Positions 1-5,894 of a stretch of 5,902 nt of DNA are shown here, piece by piece (within the stretch, counting starts at the first letter, position 1; every line of letters begins with the position of its first letter). The position numbers and the translations under genes were made by a program. The stretch is from Actinomycetales bacterium. Lineage in GTDB: Bacteria; Actinomycetota; Actinomycetes; S36-B12. The DNA lies in contig JAFIHP010000111.1 in the NCBI GenBank assembly GCA_017849335.1, positions 1 to 5,902 on the forward strand, written 5' to 3'. The notes beneath the pieces were generated by a model. The model saw only the letters and a list, made by a program, of their open reading frames with translations, was not told the origin of the DNA and ran no database searches.

Positions 1-332
1 GCGAATCCCTCGTCCTCCCAGGCCTCCGGACCAGGCTGGTTCGCCCACGCGCTGAACTCGTCCTTGCCGTCCGCGGTGATGGCGTACACGACGCGCGCGC
101 GGCGGGCCGACAGCGGCGGGGCGCTCGACTCGGTCGCCGGCGTGACGTCGACCTCCTCGATCAGCCCCTTGGCCTGCAGCCGGCGCAGGCAGGGGTAGAG
201 CGAGCCGTACGACAGGGCCCGGAAGGGGCCGAGGACGGTCGCCAGGCGCTTGCGCAGCTCGTACCCGTGCTGCTCGCCCTCCGAGAGCACGCCGAGAACG
301 GCGAACTCGAGGACGTCGCGCCGGCTGGCCAT
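1..332 (-). CDS. PadR-family transcriptional regulator (partial, C-terminus beyond the left edge)
   Basis: Reading the minus strand from ATG at 332-330 gives an open frame of 110 complete codons that runs off the window, beginning MASRRDVLEFAVLGVLSEGE. It has the PadR winged-helix layout: a first helix with VLEFAVLGVLSE (residues 7-18), the HGYELRKRL helix (22-30), the SYGSLYPCLRRLQAKGLIEE recognition helix and turn (41-60), and a wing ending in RRARVVYAITADGKDEF (77-93). PadR proteins are cytoplasmic dimeric repressors that usually bind an inverted repeat in their own promoter; such a repeat lies 9 bases upstream of this start. Family members of this subtype are about 180 residues, so the missing part should be the C-terminal dimerisation helices. 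The wing region (about 61-78, TPATESSAPPLSARR) is longer than usual. In mycobacteria the equivalent gene precedes ino1 (inositol-phosphate synthase); that neighbour would lie outside this window. The family call is secure; the ligand and targets are unknown. Confidence 0.93.
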   Translation of the reverse strand, partial: MASRRDVLEFAVLGVLSEGEQHGYELRKRLATVLGPFRALSYGSLYPCLRRLQAKGLIEEVDVTPATESSAPPLSARRARVVYAITADGKDEFSAWANQPGPEAWEDEGF

Positions 333-339
333 GCAGTCA

Positions 340-369
340 GTTATATCAACTCGATATAGCGGAACGCAA
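340..369 (-). promoter_or_regulatory. Candidate leaderless promoter of the padR gene
   Basis: On the minus strand a TTGCGT hexamer (369-364) is followed after 18 bases by TATAAC (345-340), a good actinobacterial -10 box. TATAAC is followed by 7 bases and then the ATG at 332, so transcription would start at or next to the A of the start codon. No Shine-Dalgarno sequence precedes this ATG, which agrees with a leaderless mRNA. The -35 match is only partial. Confidence 0.55.
342..358. promoter_or_regulatory. Perfect inverted repeat, probable PadR operator
   Basis: TATATC (342-347) and GATATA (353-358) are exact reverse complements separated by 5 bases. This is the only AT-rich stretch in a very GC-rich window and lies between the divergent PadR and DUF5318 genes. 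It overlaps the proposed -10 box of padR and the -10/-35 spacer, so a bound dimer would block padR transcription. AT-rich TATATC/GATATA-type palindromes are what one expects for an autoregulated PadR protein; binding here is inferred, not shown. Confidence 0.65.
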
Positions 370-384
370 AGCGGACCCCGCGCC

Positions 385-396
385 TAGACTCCCCGC
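385..396 (+). promoter_or_regulatory. Candidate -10 box for leaderless transcription of the DUF5318 gene and operon
   Basis: TAGACT at 385-390 fits the TAnnnT consensus of actinobacterial -10 boxes and ends 6 bases before the ATG at 397, the spacing typical of leaderless starts. There is no purine-rich ribosome site upstream of 397. No convincing -35 is visible 16-18 bases upstream (around 361-368). The PadR inverted repeat lies just upstream of where the -35 would be, so PadR could also affect this promoter. Confidence 0.5.
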
Positions 397-909
397 ATGG
401 CCGGGCCCCGAAGGACCGCGATCCGCGGGACGATCGCGCGCGGCACCCCGGCGCGCGGCCGGGCCCGCGCTGCGGAGCTACCTCCCGCCGAGCCCGTGGC
501 CAACCCCGAACGACCGCGGAATGTGGTCGACCACGTCCTGGAGCGTCGCAACGCGCTGTCACGCCTGCACGCGGGCACGGCCGTGCTCTCCTCGGATGTC
601 TGCGACGCGGACCCCTACCTGTTGCGGGCGGCCCGGTTCCACGGCGAGCCGGCGGGCGAGTGCCCGGCCTGTCGCGACCCCGGGCTGGTCACGCTCACCT
701 ACGTGTACGGCGACCAGCTCGGGCCCTACTCGGGGCGGATCCGGGCGACCGAGGACCTCGCGCCGATGTCGCATCAGTACGGCGCCTTCAGCGTGTACGT
801 CGTCGAGGTGTGCCAGCGCTGCCACTGGAACTTCCTCCTGCGCACGTACGTCCTAGGCGACGGCGTGCCGCGGCGTCCGCCCGCCACGCCGCGTGATCTG
901 CTCGACTAG
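397..909 (+). CDS. DUF5318-type zinc-ribbon protein upstream of the PBP gene
   Basis: This 170-residue soluble protein resembles the small actinobacterial family typified by M. tuberculosis Rv0049 (DUF5318), which sits in the same place before ponA1. The conserved core starts near residue 42 (NVVDHVLERR) and includes VCDADPYLLRAARFHGEP (68-85), a first CxxC knuckle CPAC (89-92), YVYGDQLG (102-109), FSVYVVEV (131-138), a second knuckle CQRC (139-142), and WNFLLRTYVLG (144-154). The two CxxC pairs should bind one zinc ion. No enzymatic motif is visible and the function is unknown; its fixed position next to a PBP gene suggests a link to cell-wall synthesis or its control. Residues 1-40 are rich in Arg, Ala and Pro and lie outside the core, so the true start could be an in-frame GTG at 496 or 523. 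I keep the ATG at 397 because a TAGACT -10 box is placed for leaderless initiation there, while neither GTG has a well-spaced ribosome site. Confidence 0.82.
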   Translation: MAGPRRTAIRGTIARGTPARGRARAAELPPAEPVANPERPRNVVDHVLERRNALSRLHAGTAVLSSDVCDADPYLLRAARFHGEPAGECPACRDPGLVTLTYVYGDQLGPYSGRIRATEDLAPMSHQYGAFSVYVVEVCQRCHWNFLLRTYVLGDGVPRRPPATPRDLLD

Positions 910-912
910 GAC

Positions 913-943
913 GCGCCCGCGTCCCGCGCCCCGGAGCGGGCGC
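913..943 (+). other. GC-rich stem-loop between the DUF5318 and PBP genes
   Basis: GCGCCCGC (913-920) pairs perfectly with GCGGGCGC (936-943). The inner bases TCC (922-924) and GGA (933-935) extend the stem past a single bulged G, leaving an 8-base loop. No T-run follows, and the hairpin ends 8 bases before the ribosome site of the next gene. It could be a partial terminator, an mRNA-stabilising or processing structure, or a chance result of the base composition. Confidence 0.4.
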
Positions 944-951
944 CGAACGAC

Positions 952-960
952 GGACTGAGG
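952..960 (+). promoter_or_regulatory. Ribosome binding site supporting the GTG start of the PBP gene
   Basis: GGACTGAGG ends 4 bases before the GTG at 965. It is an imperfect Shine-Dalgarno match on the short side for spacing, but it is the only purine-rich site in the 55-base gap, and it fits a start just ahead of the basic cytoplasmic tail typical of PonA proteins. Confidence 0.5.
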
Positions 961-964
961 TCTC

Positions 965-3148
965 GTGGCAACCAGCAAGAAGGCGCAGGGCTCGGGGGGC
1001 ACCCGCCGCCCGCCGGCCCGCCGTGCAGCGGCCGCGCCGCCCCGGAAGCGGCACTGGCTGCGCTGGACCATCGTCACCGTGCTCGGCGTGGTCGTCCTCG
1101 GCATCGCCGTGTTCGCCATCGCGCTGGCCCGCACCACCGTGCCGAGCCCGAACGACCTCACCACCAGCGAGGCGACCGTCGTCTACTGGGCGGATGGGCG
1201 CACCGAGCTCGGACGCCTCGGAGACTCGACCCGACGCAGCATCCCGCTGTCCGACGTTCCGCTGGACGTCCAGCACGCGGTGCTCGCCGCCGAGGACCGG
1301 GGCTTCTACGACCACGGGGGCGTCTCGCCCGTCGGCATCGCCCGTGCGTTGTGGAACAACGTCACCGGGGGCTCCACCCAGGGCGCGTCGACGATCACCC
1401 AGCAGTACGCGAAGAACGCCTTCCTCACCCAGGAGCGCACCTGGGACCGCAAGATCCGCGAGATCCTCCTCGCCACGAAGCTCGAGACGGTGGTCTCGAA
1501 GGACGAGATCCTGGAGAACTACCTCAACACCATCTACTTCGGGCGCGGAGCGGACGGGATCGAGGCCGCGTCGATCGCCTACTTCGGCGTCCCGACGAGC
1601 GAGCTCTCCGTCGAGCAGGGCGCGGTCCTGGCCGCGATCATCAAGTCGCCCAGCGGCCTGGCCCCGGAGAAGGACCTCGCCGGGCTGAAGGCGCGGTGGT
1701 CGTACGTCATGGACGCGATGGTCGAGCAGGGCTGGCTCACGCCCGCGCAGCGCGCGAAGACCGAGTTCCCGAAGATCAAGAAACTGAAGGCCAAGGACCG
1801 GCTCGGCGGCCAGACCGGCTTCCTGCTGTCCATGGTCGAGCAGCAGCTGCTCGACCAGGGCTTCGACGAGACCGAGATCCAGCGGGGCGGCCTGCGCGTC
1901 ACGTCCACGTTCGACCAGGCGGCGCAGAGGGCGGCCACGGCCGCGGTCCGCAAGGCCGGGCCCGACAGCGGGACCGCGGGCCTGCGCATCGGACTGGCCG
2001 CCGTGCGGCCGGGTACCGGCGAGGTCGTCGCGATCTACGGCGGCCCCGACTTCGTCACCGACCAGATCAACAACGCCACGCGCGAGTTCGCGCAGGCGGG
2101 CTCGACCTTCAAGCCGTTCGCCCTGGCGGCGGCGACGGAGAAGGGGATCGGCCTGAGCACCGTCTGGCCCGGGAACTCGCCGGCGACCGTCGACGGGTAC
2201 ACGTTCAACAACTACGGGAACCGCTCGTACGGCGACGTCACCTTGCTCAAGGCGACCGAGGACAGCATCAACTCCGCATACGTCAGCCTGGAGTCCGAGA
2301 TCGGCGTCGACACGGTCGCCGACGCCGCGATCCGGGCGGGCGTGCCCTCCGACACACCCGGGCTGGACGACCGCAACCTGACCTTGGTACTGGGCACCTC
2401 GTCCCCGTCGGCCCTGTCGATGGCAGACGCCTATGCGACCTTCGCCGCGCGTGGTGACCGGGTGAGTCCGACGACCGTCACGCGGGTCGTCGGCCCGAAC
2501 GGCGGCCTGCTGTACGACTACGCCCCGCGGGCGACCTCGGCGTTCGACCCCGACACGGTCGACACGGTCACGTACGCGCTGGGCAAGGTCGTCACGGACG
2601 GCACGGGCTTCGCTGCGCAGGCGCTGGGGCGTCCGGCGGCCGCCAAGACGGGCACGACGGACGACAACAAGAGCGCGTGGTTCGTCGGCTACACCCCGCA
2701 GCTCGCGGTCGCGGTCCTGATGGCGAAGGAGAACTCCGACGGCATCCCGGTGTCGATGGCGGGCACCGGCGGGCTGGAGACCGTCACCGGCGGCTCGTTC
2801 CCGGCGGCGATCTGGACGACGTTCATGAAGTCAGCTCTCGACGGTCTGCCGGCGCTCGACTTCCCGGCGCCTCCGCCGGGCGTCATCACCCCATCGAACT
2901 GTCCCGCATCCATCGCGGCGGAGGGCGACCCCGTCCCGGAGGGCTGCCCGACCCCGCCGGTGGTACCGGAGTTCTCGAACGCTCCTGAGCCGTCGGCCGT
3001 GGCTACACTTCCGCCGTCGCCGGTGCCGAGCGAGGTGCCGTCGGAGACAGCACCGCCCGATCCGCAGCCGTCGGCGAGCGACCCGCAGTTCGGGCCGTCG
3101 TCCCAGCCGCAGCCCGGCGAGCCGACCCAGGAGGGCGTGACCCCGTGA
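965..3148 (+). CDS. ponA: Bifunctional class A penicillin-binding protein (peptidoglycan glycosyltransferase/transpeptidase)
   Basis: The 727-residue protein polymerises lipid II into glycan strands and cross-links them through D,D-transpeptidation outside the membrane. It has a short basic cytoplasmic tail (1-33) and one membrane anchor (about 34-56). The GT51 domain shows the EDRGFYDHGG motif with catalytic Glu110, GASTITQQ (140-147), RKIRE (162-166) with the second Glu166, and KDEILENYLN (179-188). The penicillin-binding domain shows nucleophile Ser380 in STFK (380-383), SIN (434-436) and KTGTT (561-565). All catalytic motifs are intact. From about 630 there is a Pro/Ser/Glu-rich extracytoplasmic tail containing the only two cysteines (Cys646, Cys661), a likely disulfide. 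Length and layout match mycobacterial PonA1, and the neighbouring genes match as well. Translation starts at GTG with a modest ribosome site, 55 bases after the DUF5318 gene, so cotranscription is likely. The stop codon overlaps the start of the next gene. The assignment to class A PBP is near certain; the symbol follows mycobacterial usage. Confidence 0.96.
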   Translation: MATSKKAQGSGGTRRPPARRAAAAPPRKRHWLRWTIVTVLGVVVLGIAVFAIALARTTVPSPNDLTTSEATVVYWADGRTELGRLGDSTRRSIPLSDVPLDVQHAVLAAEDRGFYDHGGVSPVGIARALWNNVTGGSTQGASTITQQYAKNAFLTQERTWDRKIREILLATKLETVVSKDEILENYLNTIYFGRGADGIEAASIAYFGVPTSELSVEQGAVLAAIIKSPSGLAPEKDLAGLKARWSYVMDAMVEQGWLTPAQRAKTEFPKIKKLKAKDRLGGQTGFLLSMVEQQLLDQGFDETEIQRGGLRVTSTFDQAAQRAATAAVRKAGPDSGTAGLRIGLAAVRPGTGEVVAIYGGPDFVTDQINNATREFAQAGSTFKPFALAAATEKGIGLSTVWPGNSPATVDGYTFNNYGNRSYGDVTLLKATEDSINSAYVSLESEIGVDTVADAAIRAGVPSDTPGLDDRNLTLVLGTSSPSALSMADAYATFAARGDRVSPTTVTRVVGPNGGLLYDYAPRATSAFDPDTVDTVTYALGKVVTDGTGFAAQALGRPAAAKTGTTDDNKSAWFVGYTPQLAVAVLMAKENSDGIPVSMAGTGGLETVTGGSFPAAIWTTFMKSALDGLPALDFPAPPPGVITPSNCPASIAAEGDPVPEGCPTPPVVPEFSNAPEPSAVATLPPSPVPSEVPSETAPPDPQPSASDPQFGPSSQPQPGEPTQEGVTP
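3129..3135 (+). promoter_or_regulatory. Strong ribosome binding site inside the end of ponA
   Basis: AGGAGGG lies within the last codons of the PBP gene and ends 9 bases before the GTG at 3145. It is the best Shine-Dalgarno match in the window and fixes the start of the GT87 gene at the GTGA overlap, implying translational coupling plus independent initiation. Confidence 0.8.
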
Positions 3149-4644
3149 CCGCACCGGCGCCCGAGGCCGACCCGGCCGACGACGTCCTCGCCGTCGGCCG
3201 GGAGCCCGAGCCGCCGACCGCGCCGTACGTGCTGCCCGGCTTCGAGGACTCGGTGGTCCGCAACGGGCTGGAGGGGATCGGCGGTCGGCTCGGCCGCTGG
3301 GCGCGCACGGGGTCGTCGTGGTGGAGCCCGGTGCGCGTGCTCGTCGTCATCGCGGCGCTGTCCTACGCCGTCGGGTACGTCCTTGATCTCTCCTGCCGCA
3401 CGCAGCTGTGGGTGAGTCCGGAGCGGTACGAGCACCTGTGCTACTCCGACATCGCGCCGCTGTACCAGCTGCGCGGGTTCGCCGACCACCTGATCCCGTA
3501 CGTGCAGGCGATGCCGAACGGCCAGCAGCTGGAGTACCCGGTGCTCACCGGCGTGTTCATGCAGCTGGCCGCCTGGATCACGACGGTGATCGCCTCGGTC
3601 GTGACCGTCGGGCAGAAGGTCGTCGTCTTCTTCGACGTCAACGTGGTGCTGCTCTTCGTGGCGTTCCTCGTCACTGTCGTGACCACGGCGCTGACCGTCC
3701 GCCGTCGTCCGTGGGACGCGGCGATGGTCGCCCTCGCGCCGACGATGATCCTCGCGGCGACGGTCAACTGGGACCTGCTGCCCCTGGCCTTCATCGGCGG
3801 CGCGCTGCTCGCCGGGTCGCGCCGGCACCCCGTGGCCGCCGGCATCCTGCTCGGCCTCGCCGTGGCGTCGAAGTTCTACCCCGTGGTGCTGATCGGGGGG
3901 TTCCTGCTGCTCACGATCCGCACGGGCCGGTGGCGCGCGTTCGGGCTGCTGCTGCTGGGGACGGTCGGGTCCGGGCTCGTGGTCAACGTCCCGGTCATGG
4001 TCGCCAACGTCGCCGGATGGTCGTTCTTCTACCGGTTCAGCTCCGAACGCGGCGAGGACTTCGGCTCGGTGTGGTTCGCGCTGTCGCAGACCGGGGTCGG
4101 CAGCATCCCGGCCGACCGGCTCAACCTCGTGGCGACCGGCTCCTTCGTCGTGCTGTGCGCCCTGATTGCGTGGCTCGTCCTGGCCGCACCGAAGCGTCCG
4201 CGCCTGTTGGCGGTGCTGTTCCTCGTCGTGGTCGCGTTCGTGCTGACCAACAAGGTCTACTCGCCGCAGTACTCGCTGTGGCTCGTGCCGCTCGCCGCGA
4301 TGGCGCGTCCCCGGTGGCGCGACTTCCTGATCTGGCAGGCGGGCGAGGTCATCTACTTCGTGGCGATCTGGTGGTTCCTGGTCCAGTACGGGATCGACGG
4401 CACCAAGGGGCTGACGGGCCAGGAGTACGTCGTCGCGATCGTGATCCACGTCCTGGTGACGCTGTACCTGGCCGCGATGGTCGTGCAGGACATCCTCGTC
4501 CCGGACTACGACCCCGTGCGGTCCGACGGCTTCGACGACGACGTCGACGACCCCGGCGGCGGGGTCTTCGACCGCGCCCCCGACGTGTTCACGCTGCGCC
4601 GCCGTCGCCGCCAACGTCGCCCTCAAACCGTCGACACGACGTGA
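3145..4644 (+). CDS. GT87/DUF2029-type polytopic membrane glycosyltransferase
   Basis: The 499-residue integral membrane protein resembles M. tuberculosis Rv0051 and the GT-C glycosyltransferases of family GT87 (relatives include PimE and AftC), which move a mannose or arabinose from a polyprenyl-phosphate carrier to an envelope acceptor outside the membrane. After a soluble N-terminal stretch (1-62) I count about ten or eleven hydrophobic segments, roughly 63-82, 131-151, 157-183, 193-222, 229-256, 264-288, 328-347, 353-368, 373-388, 393-413 and 427-449. The large first outer loop has CYSDIAPLYQLRGF (99-112), where Asp102 is the likely GT-C catalytic acid, followed by EYPVLTG (130-136). Later motifs include NWDLLPL (208-214), SKFYPVVLI (242-250) and NKVYSPQYSLWLVP (369-382). 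Cys84 and Cys99 in the first loop could form a disulfide. The C-terminal tail has an acidic run (463-469) and an Arg-rich cluster (485-492). It overlaps ponA by 4 bases, so the two are coupled. Donor and acceptor cannot be read from the sequence. Confidence 0.88.
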   Translation: MTAPAPEADPADDVLAVGREPEPPTAPYVLPGFEDSVVRNGLEGIGGRLGRWARTGSSWWSPVRVLVVIAALSYAVGYVLDLSCRTQLWVSPERYEHLCYSDIAPLYQLRGFADHLIPYVQAMPNGQQLEYPVLTGVFMQLAAWITTVIASVVTVGQKVVVFFDVNVVLLFVAFLVTVVTTALTVRRRPWDAAMVALAPTMILAATVNWDLLPLAFIGGALLAGSRRHPVAAGILLGLAVASKFYPVVLIGGFLLLTIRTGRWRAFGLLLLGTVGSGLVVNVPVMVANVAGWSFFYRFSSERGEDFGSVWFALSQTGVGSIPADRLNLVATGSFVVLCALIAWLVLAAPKRPRLLAVLFLVVVAFVLTNKVYSPQYSLWLVPLAAMARPRWRDFLIWQAGEVIYFVAIWWFLVQYGIDGTKGLTGQEYVVAIVIHVLVTLYLAAMVVQDILVPDYDPVRSDGFDDDVDDPGGGVFDRAPDVFTLRRRRRQRRPQTVDTT

Positions 4645-4646
4645 AT

Positions 4647-4683
4647 GGTTGATTTCGGCGCCGATCGACACCCAAATCCAACC
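4647..4683 (+). other. Alternative hairpin sharing an arm with the terminator
   Basis: GGTTGATTT (4647-4655), right after the stop of the GT87 gene, can pair with AAATCCAACC (4674-4683) with a single bulged C at 4679. The second arm overlaps CCAACCG (4678-4684), the left arm of the downstream terminator hairpin, so the two structures exclude each other. This may be chance or a second half of a convergent terminator; see findings. Confidence 0.35.
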
Positions 4684-4706
4684 GTCTGAGTCGTCTCGGC
4701 GGTTGG
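4678..4706. terminator. Probable bidirectional terminator hairpin between convergent genes
   Basis: CCAACCGTC (4678-4686) pairs with GGCGGTTGG (4698-4706) through nine pairs, one of them U-G in the rightward transcript. After a bulged T, GAG (4688-4690) pairs with CTC (4695-4697) around a TCGT loop. It sits in the 86-base gap between the ends of the rightward GT87 gene and the leftward racemase-like gene. No T-run follows in the rightward direction; leftward the hairpin is followed by ATTTG, a weak U-tract. Actinobacterial terminators often lack a U-tract, so it may serve both genes. Confidence 0.7.
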
Positions 4707-4730
4707 GGGTGGAGACGTAGGCGCGGAGGC

Positions 4731-5894
4731 CTAGAGGCCGAGGACGGCGTCGAAGCGCGACGTCGTGAACCGCACGTCCGCCGGCAGCTGGTCCCCGACG
4801 GCCGGCACGACGCATCCCTTCGGCAGCCAGATCATCGACGTGTGCTGGTGCGGCGGCTCCGCGAACCACCGCTGCTTGCCGGCCCAGCTGAACGGCGACA
4901 GAGCGCGTCCCGCGGCGTCGAGCGCGCCAATACCGGCGGTGACCACGCGCTGCCGCATCGACGACGCGGGCGTCGGCGCACTGAGGCCGATCCCGTGGGC
5001 CGTGCCCCCGGAGACGACGACCAGCGTGCCGTCCTTGGGCCCGGTGCGCTGCCGGTAGCCGACGTGCGTTCCGCCGGGAAGCGGGTGGACGGCGAGCACC
5101 GTCCCGGCCGCGTGCAGCGCCGCGCGCTCGCCGAGCCACAGCCGCGCCCCGATCCGCGTCCGGATGGTGCCGCCCGGCACGGCGGAGGCCAGCCCCCCCA
5201 GCCCGTCGTCGGCCAGGTGGGACACCCACACCCGCGTGGCGGGGGCGTTGTGCCCGGACCACACGTCGGTCTCCGTCTGCCACAGCCCCGCCCAGTGCAC
5301 GGCCTCGCGGGCCTTCGCCGAGGACCGGCCGTCGCCGACGGGAGCGACCGGGTCGACCGGCTGCGCGAGCGGCAGGTGCACCGCCAGTCCCTCGACGAGG
5401 ACCCGACCACGGGCGAACGCCTCCCGGACGCGCTCGTCCGCGAGCACCCGGAGCAGCTCCGGCTCGTCGAAGCCGAACCGGTGCATCGACGTCTGCGCCT
5501 CCAGCACGATCCGGACTGACCCCGGCCCGTCCGCGAGCGCCAGCAGCGCCTCGATGGAGGCGATGGTGCGGATGACGCGTCCGGCGTAGAGCCGCTGGCC
5601 GACCTCCCACCACAGCTCCGCGGCGAGCCGGTCACGCGGGTCGAACGGCTCCAGCACGACGATGTCGAAGGTGCCGAAGGCGGCGACGTCCGCGACCTCG
5701 GCCACCGTGCCGACGGCGACGGTGTCGCTGCCGAGGCGGAGGGCCTCGTCGGCGAGGGTGCGCTGACCCAGCCCGTATCCGTTGCCCTTGACGACGGGGA
5801 CGACCGGCGCGCCGGCGGCACGAAGGACGGCACCCGCGACCGCGTCCTGGTGGTCACGCCACCGGTCGGCGTCGATGCGGACAGCGAAGGCCAT
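4731..5894 (-). CDS. Alanine-racemase-fold PLP protein, probably lacking the second catalytic tyrosine
   Basis: The 387-residue cytoplasmic protein starts at ATG 5894-5892. Its N-terminal half fits the PLP-binding TIM barrel of alanine racemase: PVVPVVKGNGYGLG (30-43) carries the cofactor Lys36 and Tyr40, TSMHRFGF (135-142) matches the TGMxRLGF motif with Arg139, and VEGLAVHLPLA (167-177) carries His173. IRTRIGARLWLG (244-255) fits the phosphate-side VRxGIxxYG region. In the C-terminal domain the usual GYADG motif with the catalytic Tyr aligns by eye with GGTAHG (296-301), so the tyrosine appears replaced by Gly297. The CMD substrate motif aligns with QH near 350-351, and the tail is shorter than in true Alr. 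It is therefore doubtful as a normal alanine racemase. The gene converges with the wall operon, 86 bases away. A TGA lies 2 bases before the ATG and could be the stop of an upstream gene beyond the window; I recall femX-like aminoacyltransferases next to such genes in Streptomyces. The substrate is unknown. Confidence 0.85.
   Translation of the reverse strand: MAFAVRIDADRWRDHQDAVAGAVLRAAGAPVVPVVKGNGYGLGQRTLADEALRLGSDTVAVGTVAEVADVAAFGTFDIVVLEPFDPRDRLAAELWWEVGQRLYAGRVIRTIASIEALLALADGPGSVRIVLEAQTSMHRFGFDEPELLRVLADERVREAFARGRVLVEGLAVHLPLAQPVDPVAPVGDGRSSAKAREAVHWAGLWQTETDVWSGHNAPATRVWVSHLADDGLGGLASAVPGGTIRTRIGARLWLGERAALHAAGTVLAVHPLPGGTHVGYRQRTGPKDGTLVVVSGGTAHGIGLSAPTPASSMRQRVVTAGIGALDAAGRALSPFSWAGKQRWFAEPPHQHTSMIWLPKGCVVPAVGDQLPADVRFTTSRFDAVLGL

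Noticed and set aside
353..359. GATATAG as a -10 box for the plus-strand operon
   Set aside because: No -35-like hexamer lies 16-18 bases upstream, and TAGACT at 385 fits the start codon better; the sequence is better explained as half of the PadR inverted repeat.
788..1315. A 175-codon minus-strand open frame across the DUF5318-ponA junction
   Set aside because: It is antisense to two recognised genes, with composition typical of a GC-rich shadow frame and no family signature.
1351..2457. A 368-codon plus-strand open frame inside ponA
   Set aside because: It is an out-of-frame shadow of the PBP, whose own frame carries all GT51 and transpeptidase motifs.
3408..4652. A 414-codon plus-strand open frame inside the GT87 gene
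   Set aside because: It is the second frame of the GT87 gene, Arg/Ala/Gly-rich, with no recognisable domain and no ribosome site; the overlapping frame has clear membrane segments and family motifs.
2689..5613. A 974-codon open frame on the minus strand antisense to ponA and the GT87 gene and out of frame with the racemase-like gene
   Set aside because: It lies opposite well-recognised genes, crosses the convergent spacer, and its translation is low-complexity and rich in Arg, Asp, His and Gln, as expected from the reverse complement of Leu/Val codons in a GC-rich membrane protein gene. Lack of stops is a GC effect.
4832..5857. A 341-codon minus-strand open frame inside the racemase-like gene
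   Set aside because: It is rich in Ser, Arg and Pro with no domain, while the overlapping frame has the alanine racemase motifs.
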